Part shown: positions 1 to 5,957 of the stretch, piece by piece | Position numbering within the stretch: the first letter of the stretch is position 1 | How the letters are laid out: every line of letters starts with the position of its first letter | Assembly (NCBI GenBank): GCA_023406715.1 | Contig: JAEXVC010000113.1 | Location: 1 to 5,957 of the forward strand | Length of the DNA stretch: 5,957 nucleotides | Source of the DNA: Bacteroidota bacterium | GTDB taxonomy: Bacteria > Bacteroidota > Bacteroidia > Bacteroidales > Tenuifilaceae | Direction of reading: 5' to 3' | Notes under the pieces: generated by a model | Told to the model about the DNA's origin: nothing | Databases searched by the model: none | The model's input: only the letters and a program-made list of their open reading frames with translations | Program-made: the position numbers and the translations under genes

Positions 1-2
1 CG

Positions 3-413
3 GGCTTAACTGAAAGCATCAGTATAATTACAAAACAGGCAAAGAATGTGTTTAAGGTAGCATCGAAAGCATTTCAATTCAAACCATATATGGATGTGGC
101 AATGAAGTACTTGCCAAAACCAAAAGGTAAGCCAGACGGAATGCCCAATGGTGCCCCAGAAGGAATGCCAATGGATGAGGTTCAAAATGATGATAGTTTT
201 GGCACAGTTTGGCTAAAGAATGGAGAGACTATTAAACCCCAAAGGGTTAAAATAGGAATGGACGATGGTGCTTATACCGAGATTGTTGAAGGGCTGAACG
301 ATGGAGATTCCGTGGTTACATCCGCAGTTAAAGTTGTAGCCAAATCTACATCTAAAGAAAGTAAAAGTCCTTTCCTTCCAACACCACCAAAACCAGGTAA
401 TGCAAAACAATAA
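3..413 (+). CDS. MacA-like periplasmic adaptor subunit of an ABC efflux pump (HlyD/RND-MFP family), 5'-truncated
   Basis: This is the C-terminal 136 residues of a membrane-fusion (adaptor) protein that would link an inner-membrane ABC exporter to an outer-membrane channel. The reading frame is open from the window edge, so the start and the lipoyl and hairpin domains lie upstream; the GTG at 48 is internal, not a start. The visible part begins with GLTESISIIT, matching the family's 'GMTAxVxI' strand at the end of the beta-barrel. NVFKVASKAFQFKP follows, corresponding to the 'xLxVPxxALRFxP' segment, and then the membrane-proximal domain (VWLKNGETIKPQRVKIG, then YTEIVEGLNDGDSVV). Between these lies a Pro/Gly/Met-rich linker encoded at about 108-180. 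The tail is Pro/Ser/Lys-rich. Family-level assignment is firm. MacA rather than another HlyD-type adaptor is inferred from the ATPase and permease immediately downstream. Confidence 0.88.
   Translation, partial: GLTESISIITKQAKNVFKVASKAFQFKPYMDVAMKYLPKPKGKPDGMPNGAPEGMPMDEVQNDDSFGTVWLKNGETIKPQRVKIGMDDGAYTEIVEGLNDGDSVVTSAVKVVAKSTSKESKSPFLPTPPKPGNAKQ
138..174 (+). repeat. Short imperfect direct repeat in the adaptor linker
   Basis: GGAATGCCCAATGG (138-151) recurs as GGAATGCCAATGG (162-174), 24 nt later and with one C missing. The copies encode GMPNG and GMPMD within the Pro/Gly/Met-rich linker of the adaptor. This is probably low-complexity coding sequence rather than a functional DNA element. 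Confidence 0.4.
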
Positions 414-417
414 GATT

Positions 418-1164
418 ATGAGCCAATCAATAATTCATATTGAAGATTTAAAGCGAAACTTTTTGGTTGGAAGTGAGGTTGTTCATGCTTTGCGAGGTGT
501 TTCGTTTGATGTTGACAAGGGCGAGTTCTTGACTATCATGGGAGCAAGCGGTTCGGGGAAAACAACCCTGCTAAATATTCTTGGATGTTTGGATAAACCA
601 ACAGATGGCAAATATTTTATCGATAGCACATCTATTTCAACATTGAATAAAAATGAACTGGCCAAAATTAGGAACGAGAAGATTGGTTTTGTTTTTCAAT
701 CATTCAACCTTTTATCCCGCACATCAGCATTGGAGAATGTAGAGTTACCCTTGCTGTACAATTCAAATGTTTCATCGAGGGACAGGCGCGAAAGGGCAAG
801 AAGAGCACTAAAGGCTGTTGGTCTAGAAAATAGAATGGACCATAAACCCAATCAACTTTCCGGAGGACAGCAGCAGCGGGTTGCCATTGCTAGGGCGCTG
901 GTTAATGACCCTGTAATGATACTTGCCGATGAGGCCACTGGAAATCTTGATACAAAAACCAGCTACGAGATTATGCATCTATTTCAGGAACTAAATCAGC
1001 AAGGAAAAACTATTGTATTTGTAACACACGAACCGGAAATAGCATCGATGAGTAAACGAACCGTAACATTGAGGGATGGTTTAGTTATTAGCGATACTCT
1101 GGCCGAGAATAAAAAGGCAAAACTATTGGAGAGTTTAAGTATTCCAACAAGTAACAACATTTAA
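418..1164 (+). CDS. ABC transporter ATP-binding protein, MacB/LolD type
   Basis: Cytoplasmic ATPase (248 aa) that powers the permease encoded next door. All the nucleotide-binding motifs are present: Walker A GASGSGKTT at 42-50, Q-loop Q94 in FVFQSFNLL, signature LSGGQ at 147-151, Walker B VMILADE at 166-172 with catalytic E172, D-loop GNLD at 175-178, and switch H204 in VTHEP. VGSEVVHALRGVSFDV near the N-terminus is typical of the MacB/LolD/FtsE group. In E. coli MacB this domain is fused to the membrane part; here it is a separate gene. I chose ATG 418 (MSQSIIHIEDL), 4 nt after the adaptor stop. An in-frame ATG at 400 would add six residues and overlap the adaptor gene by 14 nt; it cannot be excluded. 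About 30 residues follow the H-loop strand and end in a polar tail with no recognisable domain. The substrate cannot be read from the sequence. Confidence 0.95.
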   Translation: MSQSIIHIEDLKRNFLVGSEVVHALRGVSFDVDKGEFLTIMGASGSGKTTLLNILGCLDKPTDGKYFIDSTSISTLNKNELAKIRNEKIGFVFQSFNLLSRTSALENVELPLLYNSNVSSRDRRERARRALKAVGLENRMDHKPNQLSGGQQQRVAIARALVNDPVMILADEATGNLDTKTSYEIMHLFQELNQQGKTIVFVTHEPEIASMSKRTVTLRDGLVISDTLAENKKAKLLESLSIPTSNNI

Positions 1165-1165
1165 G

Positions 1166-2386
1166 ATGAATACGAGCAATTTGGCTAAAATAGCCCTTAA
1201 GGCGATGGTAAGGAACAAAATGAGAACGTTCCTCACAATGCTGGGTATTATAATTGGAGTTGCTTCGGTTATTGTGATGTTAGCAATTGGTCAGGGCTCC
1301 AAGAAAAGCATCCAAAACCAGATATCAAGCATGGGCTCCAATATGATATTTGTACGCCCAAACAGCGATATGCGTGAAGGTGTAAGAATGGATGCTAGCA
1401 GTATGCAAACTCTAGAAATTGCCGATGTGGAGGCAATCAAAAAGAGTTGTCCAAGTGTTTCCGCAGTTTCGCCACAGGTTAGCTCTGGCGGACAGGTAAT
1501 TTATAGTTCAAATAACTGGCCTTCATCAATGCAAGGAGTTAACGTCGACTATTTGAGCATCCGCAAACTATCGTTGAAAGATGGACGGATTTTTAACGAG
1601 CAAGAACTGAATAGCTCCAGCAAGGTTTGTGTTTTAGGTCAAACGGTTGTCGATAATATATTTACTAATGGAGAATCGCCTATCGGGAAAACCATTCGTT
1701 TCAACAAAATTCCTTTTAAGGTTATTGGCGTGCTTGCAGAGAAAGGAGAGAATACATTTGGACAGGACCAGGACGATATTATTATTGCTCCGTACACAAC
1801 CGTTCAGAAACGAATAATGGCTATTACTTGGGTTCAAAGCATTTTCACCTCAGCCGTGAGCGAAGAAGCCTCATCAAAGGCTGTTGATGAAATATCGGAA
1901 GCGTTAAGGAAAAGCCATAAGTTAAAAAGCACCGAGGATGATGATTTTGAGGTTCGTTCTCAGGCCGAGCTAATAAACACATTCAGTTCTATTACCAATA
2001 TGCTAACAATACTCCTTGCTGCAATAGCAAGTATATCGTTGTTTGTGGGTGGAATTGGTATTATGAACATCATGTTTGTTTCGGTAACCGAGCGTACTCG
2101 CGAAATAGGATTACGTATGGCAATTGGTGGACGAGAGGTTGATATAATGCTTCAGTTCCTAATAGAATCGGTTATGATAAGTTTTGCTGGCGGACTAATT
2201 GGGGTGATGTTCGGATTTATTTTTGCCTATGGTGTTTCTGCAATATTTGGTTGGCCCATCGCAATAACTTCAATTTCAGTAATCTTGTCGTTTATTGTAT
2301 GTTTGGCCACAGGCGTGTTTTTTGGATGGTATCCTGCCCGAAAAGCATCGTACCTCGACCCAATTGAAGCGTTACGTTATGAATAA
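1166..2386 (+). CDS. MacB-type ABC transporter permease (MacB_PCD plus FtsX domains)
   Basis: Inner-membrane subunit (406 aa) of the exporter. It has the standard type VII ABC layout: a short cytoplasmic helix rich in K/R (MVRNKMR), TM1 at about 21-42, a large periplasmic domain at about 43-273, and TM2 (about 278-303), TM3 (about 329-357) and TM4 (about 364-388). REIGLRMAIGG at 312-322, in the TM2-TM3 loop, is the cytoplasmic coupling segment that contacts the ATPase. The C-terminus YPARKASYLDPIEALRYE is the family hallmark. In MacB, ATP-driven movements of TM1-TM2 and the periplasmic domain act mechanically on the adaptor and exit duct ('mechanotransmission') rather than carrying substrate through the membrane. 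The ATG is 1 nt after the ATPase stop, so the two are translationally linked. No truncation or frameshift is seen. Likely cargoes for the family are peptides, lipoproteins or macrolide-like compounds; nothing here distinguishes between them. Confidence 0.95.
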   Translation: MNTSNLAKIALKAMVRNKMRTFLTMLGIIIGVASVIVMLAIGQGSKKSIQNQISSMGSNMIFVRPNSDMREGVRMDASSMQTLEIADVEAIKKSCPSVSAVSPQVSSGGQVIYSSNNWPSSMQGVNVDYLSIRKLSLKDGRIFNEQELNSSSKVCVLGQTVVDNIFTNGESPIGKTIRFNKIPFKVIGVLAEKGENTFGQDQDDIIIAPYTTVQKRIMAITWVQSIFTSAVSEEASSKAVDEISEALRKSHKLKSTEDDDFEVRSQAELINTFSSITNMLTILLAAIASISLFVGGIGIMNIMFVSVTERTREIGLRMAIGGREVDIMLQFLIESVMISFAGGLIGVMFGFIFAYGVSAIFGWPIAITSISVILSFIVCLATGVFFGWYPARKASYLDPIEALRYE

Positions 2387-2408
2387 TCAAATTATTAAAT
2401 CATAAAAT

Positions 2409-2795
2409 ATGAAGAGGGTAATAATTTTAACTATCATTGTGCTAGTTAGTTCGTTGACTTTAAGTGCGCAGCGTCCAGAACGACCAAAGTTTGATGCCAA
2501 CGAAATGGCCTCAAAAATGGTGAGCGAACTGAGTGAGAAAATTGAAATGCCAACATCGGTGCAAGACTCGGTAAAACTTACTCTTGTCAAATTTTTCAAT
2601 AAAATGGATAGCGATAGGCAATCGGGCGGTAGACCAAATGTTGAGAACTACGAAAAGGAACGCGACTTAAAGGTTAAAACTTTTCTTACTGACGAACAGT
2701 ACAAAATTTATTCTAAATTTATGGAGGAAAGAAAACCCAAAGGTGAACGACCCGATAGGGGCGATGCGAATGGAAGATCACCTAGAGGATTTTAA
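2409..2795 (+). CDS. Small exported Spy/CpxP-like (LTxxQ-type) helical protein
   Basis: A 128-aa protein with a clear Sec signal peptide (MKR, a hydrophobic core VIILTIIVLVSSLTL, then SA before Gln), probably cleaved after A20. The mature part looks helical and highly charged: about 28-70 (DANEMASKMVSELSEKIEM and following) and about 78-109. TFLTDEQYKIYSKFMEERK at 91-109 resembles the 'LTxxQ..., helix' motif of Spy/CpxP-type periplasmic proteins, which bind misfolded proteins or, in CpxP, a sensor kinase. The last 20 residues are disordered-looking and rich in K, R, P and G. There are no cysteines and no lipobox. It starts 22 nt after the permease stop and ends 28 nt before the kinase, so it belongs to the same operon. 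The family assignment rests on motif and architecture only; the chaperone or sensor-accessory role is inference. Confidence 0.68.
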   Translation: MKRVIILTIIVLVSSLTLSAQRPERPKFDANEMASKMVSELSEKIEMPTSVQDSVKLTLVKFFNKMDSDRQSGGRPNVENYEKERDLKVKTFLTDEQYKIYSKFMEERKPKGERPDRGDANGRSPRGF

Positions 2796-2823
2796 TGGGA
2801 ATCTTTAATAAAAGTTCAAAAAG

Positions 2824-3915
2824 ATGATAACACTAAATTCTAAATCGAAGAAAGTAGCAAGTATGGTACTTCATATACTTGTTTGGATGTTTTGGTTTGC
2901 TATACCTTTACTCTTTTCGCTGAGCAATCCTCAGGGCAATGAACCTCCTCGCAACCCCAACTTCTACTTTTTCATTTGGATTCCAATGTCGTTATCGTTG
3001 ATATTGTTTTATACCAACTATTTTTGGTTAATAGAGAGGTATCTGTTCCGAAAAAAAGTGTTATGGTTTATACTTATCAACCTTGTCTTAATTATTGGTT
3101 TTTCATTTTTTACTGATTATGTAAGGGAGTTGTTTGGTTTGTTTAGGCCTTATATGAGAGAACCACGTCCAGATGGATTTAACGAGGCTTTTAAGCCAAA
3201 ACCTCCTAAGGAATTCTTTTTTGGAATTCATAACCTTACATTCTTTTTTGTAGTTAGCATAAGTGTTGCCATTCGAACTACAAGTCGGTGGTTTGTAACT
3301 GAAAATCAACGAAAAAACTTGGAGAACGAAAACTTAAAATCGGAGTTGAACAACCTTAAAATGCAACTTAACCCACATTTCTTTTTCAATACGTTGAATA
3401 ATATCTACTCGCTAATTCAAACTTCGCCCGAAAAAGCGCAGGAGTCAGTTCATGGTTTAGCCAAACTGATGCGTTATCATCTTTATGAAACCAATGAAGA
3501 TAAGGTTTTGCTCAATGGTGAAGTTGAGTTTATGAAGAGTTATATTGCTCTGATGAAATTGCGCTTATCGGCAAATACTGAGGTTTATTCTAGTTTCAGT
3601 GTTCAGAGCCTTGAGGTTTCAGTTGCTCCGCTTTTATTTATCCCAATAATTGAGAATGCTTTTAAGCACGGAATTAGCCCTAACGAAAAATCAATTATCA
3701 AAATAACGCTCGAAGAAAAAAATCACGTTCTATCATTCGAGTCGTTTAATTCGAATTTTCCACAGAAATATGAGACCGACAAGGGTGGTGATGCCAATGG
3801 AATAGGTCTCGATAATATTCAAAAGCGTCTTTCCCTGATATATCCTGGACGGTATATCTTGGTAAAAGATGTTGTTGATGGTCTTTTTCACATTAAAGTT
3901 GTAATTCAGTTATGA
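2824..3915 (+). CDS. LytS-family membrane sensor histidine kinase (His_kinase domain)
   Basis: A 363-aa sensor kinase expected to phosphorylate the regulator encoded immediately downstream. Four membrane segments are visible at about 13-33, 48-70, 78-98 and 136-153. ERYLFRKK (71-78) is positively charged and cytoplasmic, so the loops at about 34-47 and 99-135 should face the periplasm; both are rich in proline and charged residues (for example EPPRNPN and FKPKPPKE). A helical linker (about 155-178) leads to the phosphoacceptor motif QLNPHFFFNTLNNIYSL with H185. The ATP-binding part follows with the N-box IIENAFKHG (275-283), NS at 309-310 and the G-box GIGLDNIQKRL (326-336). There is no PAS, GAF or large sensor domain, so sensing must use the membrane bundle and the two loops, or a partner. 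The gene ends in an ATGA overlap with the regulator. Confidence 0.95.
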   Translation: MITLNSKSKKVASMVLHILVWMFWFAIPLLFSLSNPQGNEPPRNPNFYFFIWIPMSLSLILFYTNYFWLIERYLFRKKVLWFILINLVLIIGFSFFTDYVRELFGLFRPYMREPRPDGFNEAFKPKPPKEFFFGIHNLTFFFVVSISVAIRTTSRWFVTENQRKNLENENLKSELNNLKMQLNPHFFFNTLNNIYSLIQTSPEKAQESVHGLAKLMRYHLYETNEDKVLLNGEVEFMKSYIALMKLRLSANTEVYSSFSVQSLEVSVAPLLFIPIIENAFKHGISPNEKSIIKITLEEKNHVLSFESFNSNFPQKYETDKGGDANGIGLDNIQKRLSLIYPGRYILVKDVVDGLFHIKVVIQL

Positions 3916-4640
3916 CAAATATAAAGTGTATAATTGTTGATGACGAGCCTCTTGCACTCGATTTGCTGGAGAGCTATGTTCTAAAAACACCCTTTCTGGA
4001 GTTGATGAGCAAATTCACCTCTCCTTTTGAGGCAATGCAGTATGTAACTGCAAACAAGGTTGACTTGATATTTCTAGATATTCAGATGCCCGGAATTACA
4101 GGAATTGAATTCTCTCGAATTTTACAGAATGGCCCAAAAGTGATTTTTACAACTGCTTATAGCCAATATGCCTTGGAAGGTTTTAAGGTTGATGCGCTCG
4201 ATTATTTGGTAAAACCCTTTAACTATCAAGAGTTTTTAAAGGCAGCAAACAAAGCCCTTACTTGGTTTGGGATGTTGAACAAGCAGCCCGAAGAAAAAAA
4301 GGTGGACTCTGACGATAATGCCATTTTTGTTAAGTCAGAATACAAACTGCTTAAGATTGAGTACGAGAAAATAATCTATATCGAAGGGTTAAAGGACTAT
4401 GTCAAAATATATTTAACTGACCAACCACGGCCCGTTTTAACCCTGATGACGCTTAAATCGTTGGAGGAAAAGTTAACCCCACATAGTTTTATGCGGGTTC
4501 ATCGTTCGTACATCGTGAATTTGAATAAAATAAGCATTATTGAGCGGAATAGAATTGTATTTGGCTCAACATATATTCCTATTGCCGACGGTTATAAGGA
4601 GAAATTTCAAACTTTTTTGGATAAGAGGTTTATGGAGTAG
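3912..4640 (+). CDS. LytTR-family response regulator (receiver plus LytTR DNA-binding domain)
   Basis: A 242-aa DNA-binding response regulator. The N-terminal receiver domain (about 3-118) has the acidic pocket D10/D11, phosphoacceptor D56 in FLDIQMPG, T81 in IFTTAY and K101 in LVKPF, so it should be phosphorylatable. A charged linker (about 124-136) leads to the C-terminal LytTR domain (about 137-240). That domain shows IFVKSEYKLLKI, IIYIEGLKDYVKIYL, SFMRVHRSYIVNLNKI and IPIADGYKEKF, the expected beta-strand pattern. The start codon lies inside the kinase stop (ATGA), and no Shine-Dalgarno sequence is seen, which fits translational coupling. Kinase-regulator pairing is strongly supported by this overlap and by the LytS/LytTR family match. 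The target promoters are unknown; autoregulation of the pump operon is a reasonable guess, but its promoter is outside the window. Confidence 0.95.
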   Translation: MTNIKCIIVDDEPLALDLLESYVLKTPFLELMSKFTSPFEAMQYVTANKVDLIFLDIQMPGITGIEFSRILQNGPKVIFTTAYSQYALEGFKVDALDYLVKPFNYQEFLKAANKALTWFGMLNKQPEEKKVDSDDNAIFVKSEYKLLKIEYEKIIYIEGLKDYVKIYLTDQPRPVLTLMTLKSLEEKLTPHSFMRVHRSYIVNLNKISIIERNRIVFGSTYIPIADGYKEKFQTFLDKRFME

Positions 4641-4642
4641 AA

Positions 4643-4677
4643 AACTATTCCAAAAACTTTTTAAAATCGGAATAGTT
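4643..4677. terminator. Inverted repeat at the convergent gene ends, possible weak bidirectional terminator
   Basis: AACTATTCC (4643-4651) and GGAATAGTT (4669-4677) are perfect 9-bp inverted arms around a 17-nt A/T-rich loop. The stem lies just after the + strand regulator stop and covers the stop codon and last codons of the minus-strand gene. Reading the minus strand, the hairpin is followed by TTTTCTACTCC; reading the plus strand, by ATATTCTTTAAG. Only three of nine pairs are G-C and the U-tracts are short, so intrinsic termination would be weak. There is no other terminator candidate in the 4-nt gap between the two genes. Confidence 0.4.
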
Positions 4678-5622
4678 ATATTCTTTAAGCATTTCTGTCA
4701 TTTTAATATTTTGTGGTCCGGAGTATTCATCTTTAAAATATAGTTCTCCATCGTCCATTTGTTGAATACAATCCGCTTCAATTATAATTAACTGAATGGC
4801 GGTGTTGGGTTTTGTTTTGTCGAAATAATCTTTATTTAGTTTAACAAAAGCCCTTGCTCCTTCAAGTCTATAGGGGCAACCGCACATTTTATCACCTTCG
4901 TATGCAGGGCTATTAAGTTCTGTCTCAGTGTAAGTGGCTTTTTCTTCGTTAATCTTATCAACAAAGATTTTATAAAGCATTTCGTCCAGTTCGCCTCTTT
5001 CTAGTTGTTTTTTACTTCTTCGTAGTAGGGCATCAATATTCTCCTTTACAGTTATTGGCACCCAAAGCGGATTTCCGTTCGAAATTACGACAAGTCCATT
5101 ACTGTAAAGTTTGCATCCGTTTTGTTCTCCAATTTCAATTGGCTCGGTATTGATTAACATTCCGTCTTTATCGAATACATCGCCAATTGTATAGCCCATC
5201 AGAGCCCTGTCGGGGCGGTTAAATAGTATGCCAAAGTATGCGCTGCACTCAGCGCAATGCCACATTATTTTACCATCATAATTAGCCCAAGGGAAAATAA
5301 TTACAGAGAGTTCGAAGTGTATATTCTTACTCCAATGTAAAAATTCTTGTGTTTGACCAATTTCTCCTCGATGAATTACCTCAAATCCTTTCGGGTTATT
5401 TGACGAACTATACGATTTAAGATATTTTGCAAAGTTTTCCAGTTTCTTTTTTATGGTGGCCTCTTCCTGTGCTGTGATTTTTAGAGCATAGTCTGATTTG
5501 GACCTTTCTTCATTGTACTCATATACTGTATGTCCCTCATGGTCGGAAAGGTATACGGTTTGTGCTTTGGTTGATATTCCTGTAGCCACAACCATCAATG
5601 TAACCATCAATTTAAAGTTCAT
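4645..5622 (-). CDS. Exported cysteine-containing protein of unknown function
   Basis: I do not recognise this 325-aa protein. The first ATG, at 5622, gives a good Sec signal peptide (MNFKLMVTLMVVATG, then STKA before Gln; cleavage probably after residue 20). A longer frame to 5673 would need a TTG start and would place 17 charged and aromatic residues before the signal, so I reject it. AAGGAA sits directly against the ATG, rather close for a Shine-Dalgarno site. The mature part is soluble-looking with no further membrane segment: a charged helical region at about 51-70, a strand-rich part with WHCAECSAYF (121-130), then LWVPITVKENIDALLRR (186-202), and a C-terminal part with KMCGCPYRLEGARAFV (245-260). 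Six cysteines (123, 126, 170, 247, 249, 285), including CxxC and CxC, could form disulfides or bind metal. It is probably periplasmic or secreted. No catalytic signature is evident. Confidence 0.85.
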   Translation of the reverse strand: MNFKLMVTLMVVATGISTKAQTVYLSDHEGHTVYEYNEERSKSDYALKITAQEEATIKKKLENFAKYLKSYSSSNNPKGFEVIHRGEIGQTQEFLHWSKNIHFELSVIIFPWANYDGKIMWHCAECSAYFGILFNRPDRALMGYTIGDVFDKDGMLINTEPIEIGEQNGCKLYSNGLVVISNGNPLWVPITVKENIDALLRRSKKQLERGELDEMLYKIFVDKINEEKATYTETELNSPAYEGDKMCGCPYRLEGARAFVKLNKDYFDKTKPNTAIQLIIIEADCIQQMDDGELYFKDEYSGPQNIKMTEMLKEYNYSDFKKFLE

Positions 5623-5639
5623 TTCCTTAATCTTTATGT

Positions 5640-5651
5640 GAACTAAAGTTC
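5640..5651. promoter_or_regulatory. Small palindrome GAACTAAAGTTC upstream of the exported protein gene
   Basis: Five-base arms (GAACT / AGTTC) around AA lie 18 nt upstream of the ATG at 5622, inside the 78-nt gap (5623-5700) between the two minus-strand genes. The position would suit an operator or the 5' leader of the transcript. I see no convincing Bacteroidota -33 TTG / -7 TAnnTTTG pair in this gap, so a promoter here is not established. A palindrome this short can occur by chance. Confidence 0.2.
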
Positions 5652-5700
5652 GGAAAAATTTGAATTGATACAACTGATTTTATTTAAATGATTTTTTTGT

Positions 5701-5957
5701 CTACCACTCAACAATCTTATTTTTAATAGCATACTTAATCATTTCAACCGTGCTTTTGAAGTTGTACTTCTGCATGATGTTGTTTTTGTGGGTTTTTACT
5801 GTATGTATGCTCAGGTTTAGTTTGTCCGAAATTTCGGCATTGGTAAATCCTTCAACGTAAAGTTTTAGTATTTCCTTTTCTCTGCTAGTGAGTTGAATTT
5901 TTTCAGACGTTTTATTTGTTTTGCTCCCTTTTAGGTTATTCACAAAACTTTTCATCA
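5701..5957 (-). CDS. LuxR/NarL-type transcriptional regulator, C-terminal HTH domain (5'-truncated at the window edge)
   Basis: The frame encodes a GerE/LuxR-type helix-turn-helix and is open to the window edge. The hallmark residues are present, numbered from the first visible Met: LTSREKEILKLYVEGFTNAE (22-41), which matches the 'LTxRExEVLxLxAxGxSNxEIA' consensus, then ISDKLNLSIHTVKTHKNNIM (42-61) containing the recognition helix, then the dimer helix STVEMIKYAIKNKI (68-81). The Met at 5955 is probably internal. 'MKSFVNNLKGSKTNKTSEKI' looks like the linker between a receiver domain and the HTH in NarL-type regulators, and two bases of a further codon are visible before it. A free-standing HTH protein starting at this Met cannot be excluded. 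Function: DNA-binding transcription factor, possibly phosphorylation-controlled. The exported-protein gene follows 78 nt downstream on the same strand and may be cotranscribed or a target. Confidence 0.88.
   Translation of the reverse strand, partial: MKSFVNNLKGSKTNKTSEKIQLTSREKEILKLYVEGFTNAEISDKLNLSIHTVKTHKNNIMQKYNFKSTVEMIKYAIKNKIVEW

Noticed and set aside
400..417. Upstream ATG at 400 as start of the ABC ATPase
   Set aside because: It would overlap the adaptor by 14 nt and add MQNNKI, which has no match to the family N-terminus. ATG 418 sits neatly 4 nt after the stop. The choice is not certain.
2387..2599. Minus-strand 70-aa reading frame over the start of the small exported protein
   Set aside because: It lies opposite a gene with a good signal peptide and shows no motif of its own; best explained as a shadow.
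3211..3229. Two GAATTC sites 13 nt apart (GAATTCTTTTTTGGAATTC) in the kinase gene
   Set aside because: They fall within codons for EFFFGIH in a phenylalanine-rich loop-to-membrane transition; most likely chance from AT-rich coding.
2761..3810. GDANG occurring in both the small exported protein and the kinase
   Set aside because: In the kinase it is part of the ATP-lid/G-box region, in the other a disordered tail; the codons differ and five residues can match by chance.
4540..4743. Plus-strand 67-aa reading frame across the convergent junction
   Set aside because: It overlaps the end of the LytTR domain and the 3' end of the minus-strand gene, both well supported; its composition looks like a frame shadow.
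5623..5673. N-terminal extension of the minus-strand exported protein to 5673
   Set aside because: The start would be TTG and would put a charged 17-residue stretch before an otherwise well-formed signal peptide beginning at ATG 5622.
5640..5677. Possible paired LytTR binding boxes (AGTTG and AGTTC on the minus strand) upstream of the exported-protein gene
   Set aside because: The half-sites match the LytTR consensus poorly and are 31 nt apart rather than the roughly 21 nt expected for the usual direct repeats.

Overview
The window looks like a chromosomal segment of a Bacteroidota (Bacteroidetes) bacterium. The base composition is AT-leaning, Shine-Dalgarno sequences are absent or weak, and an ABC exporter is split into separate ATPase and permease genes next to a LytS-type kinase and a LytTR regulator, an arrangement common in that phylum. 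The species cannot be named from the sequence. There is no sign of a mobile element, CRISPR array, RNA gene or prophage.

Positions 3-4640 (+ strand) hold six tightly packed genes that read as one transcription unit. They are the C-terminal part of a MacA-like periplasmic adaptor (start outside the window), a MacB/LolD-type ABC ATPase, a MacB-type permease, a small exported Spy/CpxP-like protein, a LytS-family membrane histidine kinase, and a LytTR response regulator. The gaps are 4, 1, 22 and 28 nt, followed by a 4-nt ATGA overlap between kinase and regulator. The simplest reading is a tripartite export pump, probably completed by a TolC-type outer-membrane protein encoded elsewhere, that carries its own envelope-sensing two-component system. 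The small exported protein may be a periplasmic accessory of the sensor; that part is inference.

Positions 4645-5957 (- strand) hold two genes converging on the operon: an unrecognised exported protein of 325 aa with several cysteines, and upstream of it the C-terminal LuxR/NarL-type DNA-binding domain of a regulator whose N-terminus lies outside the window. The two convergent stop codons are only 4 nt apart. A 9-bp inverted repeat lies across the last codons of the minus-strand gene and may serve as a weak terminator.

No stretch longer than about 80 nt lacks a gene. Most of the content is familiar. The parts most worth a second look are the Spy/CpxP-like protein placed between pump and sensor, the proline- and charge-rich segments shared by the extracytoplasmic parts of the operon's proteins, and the unknown exported cysteine protein.
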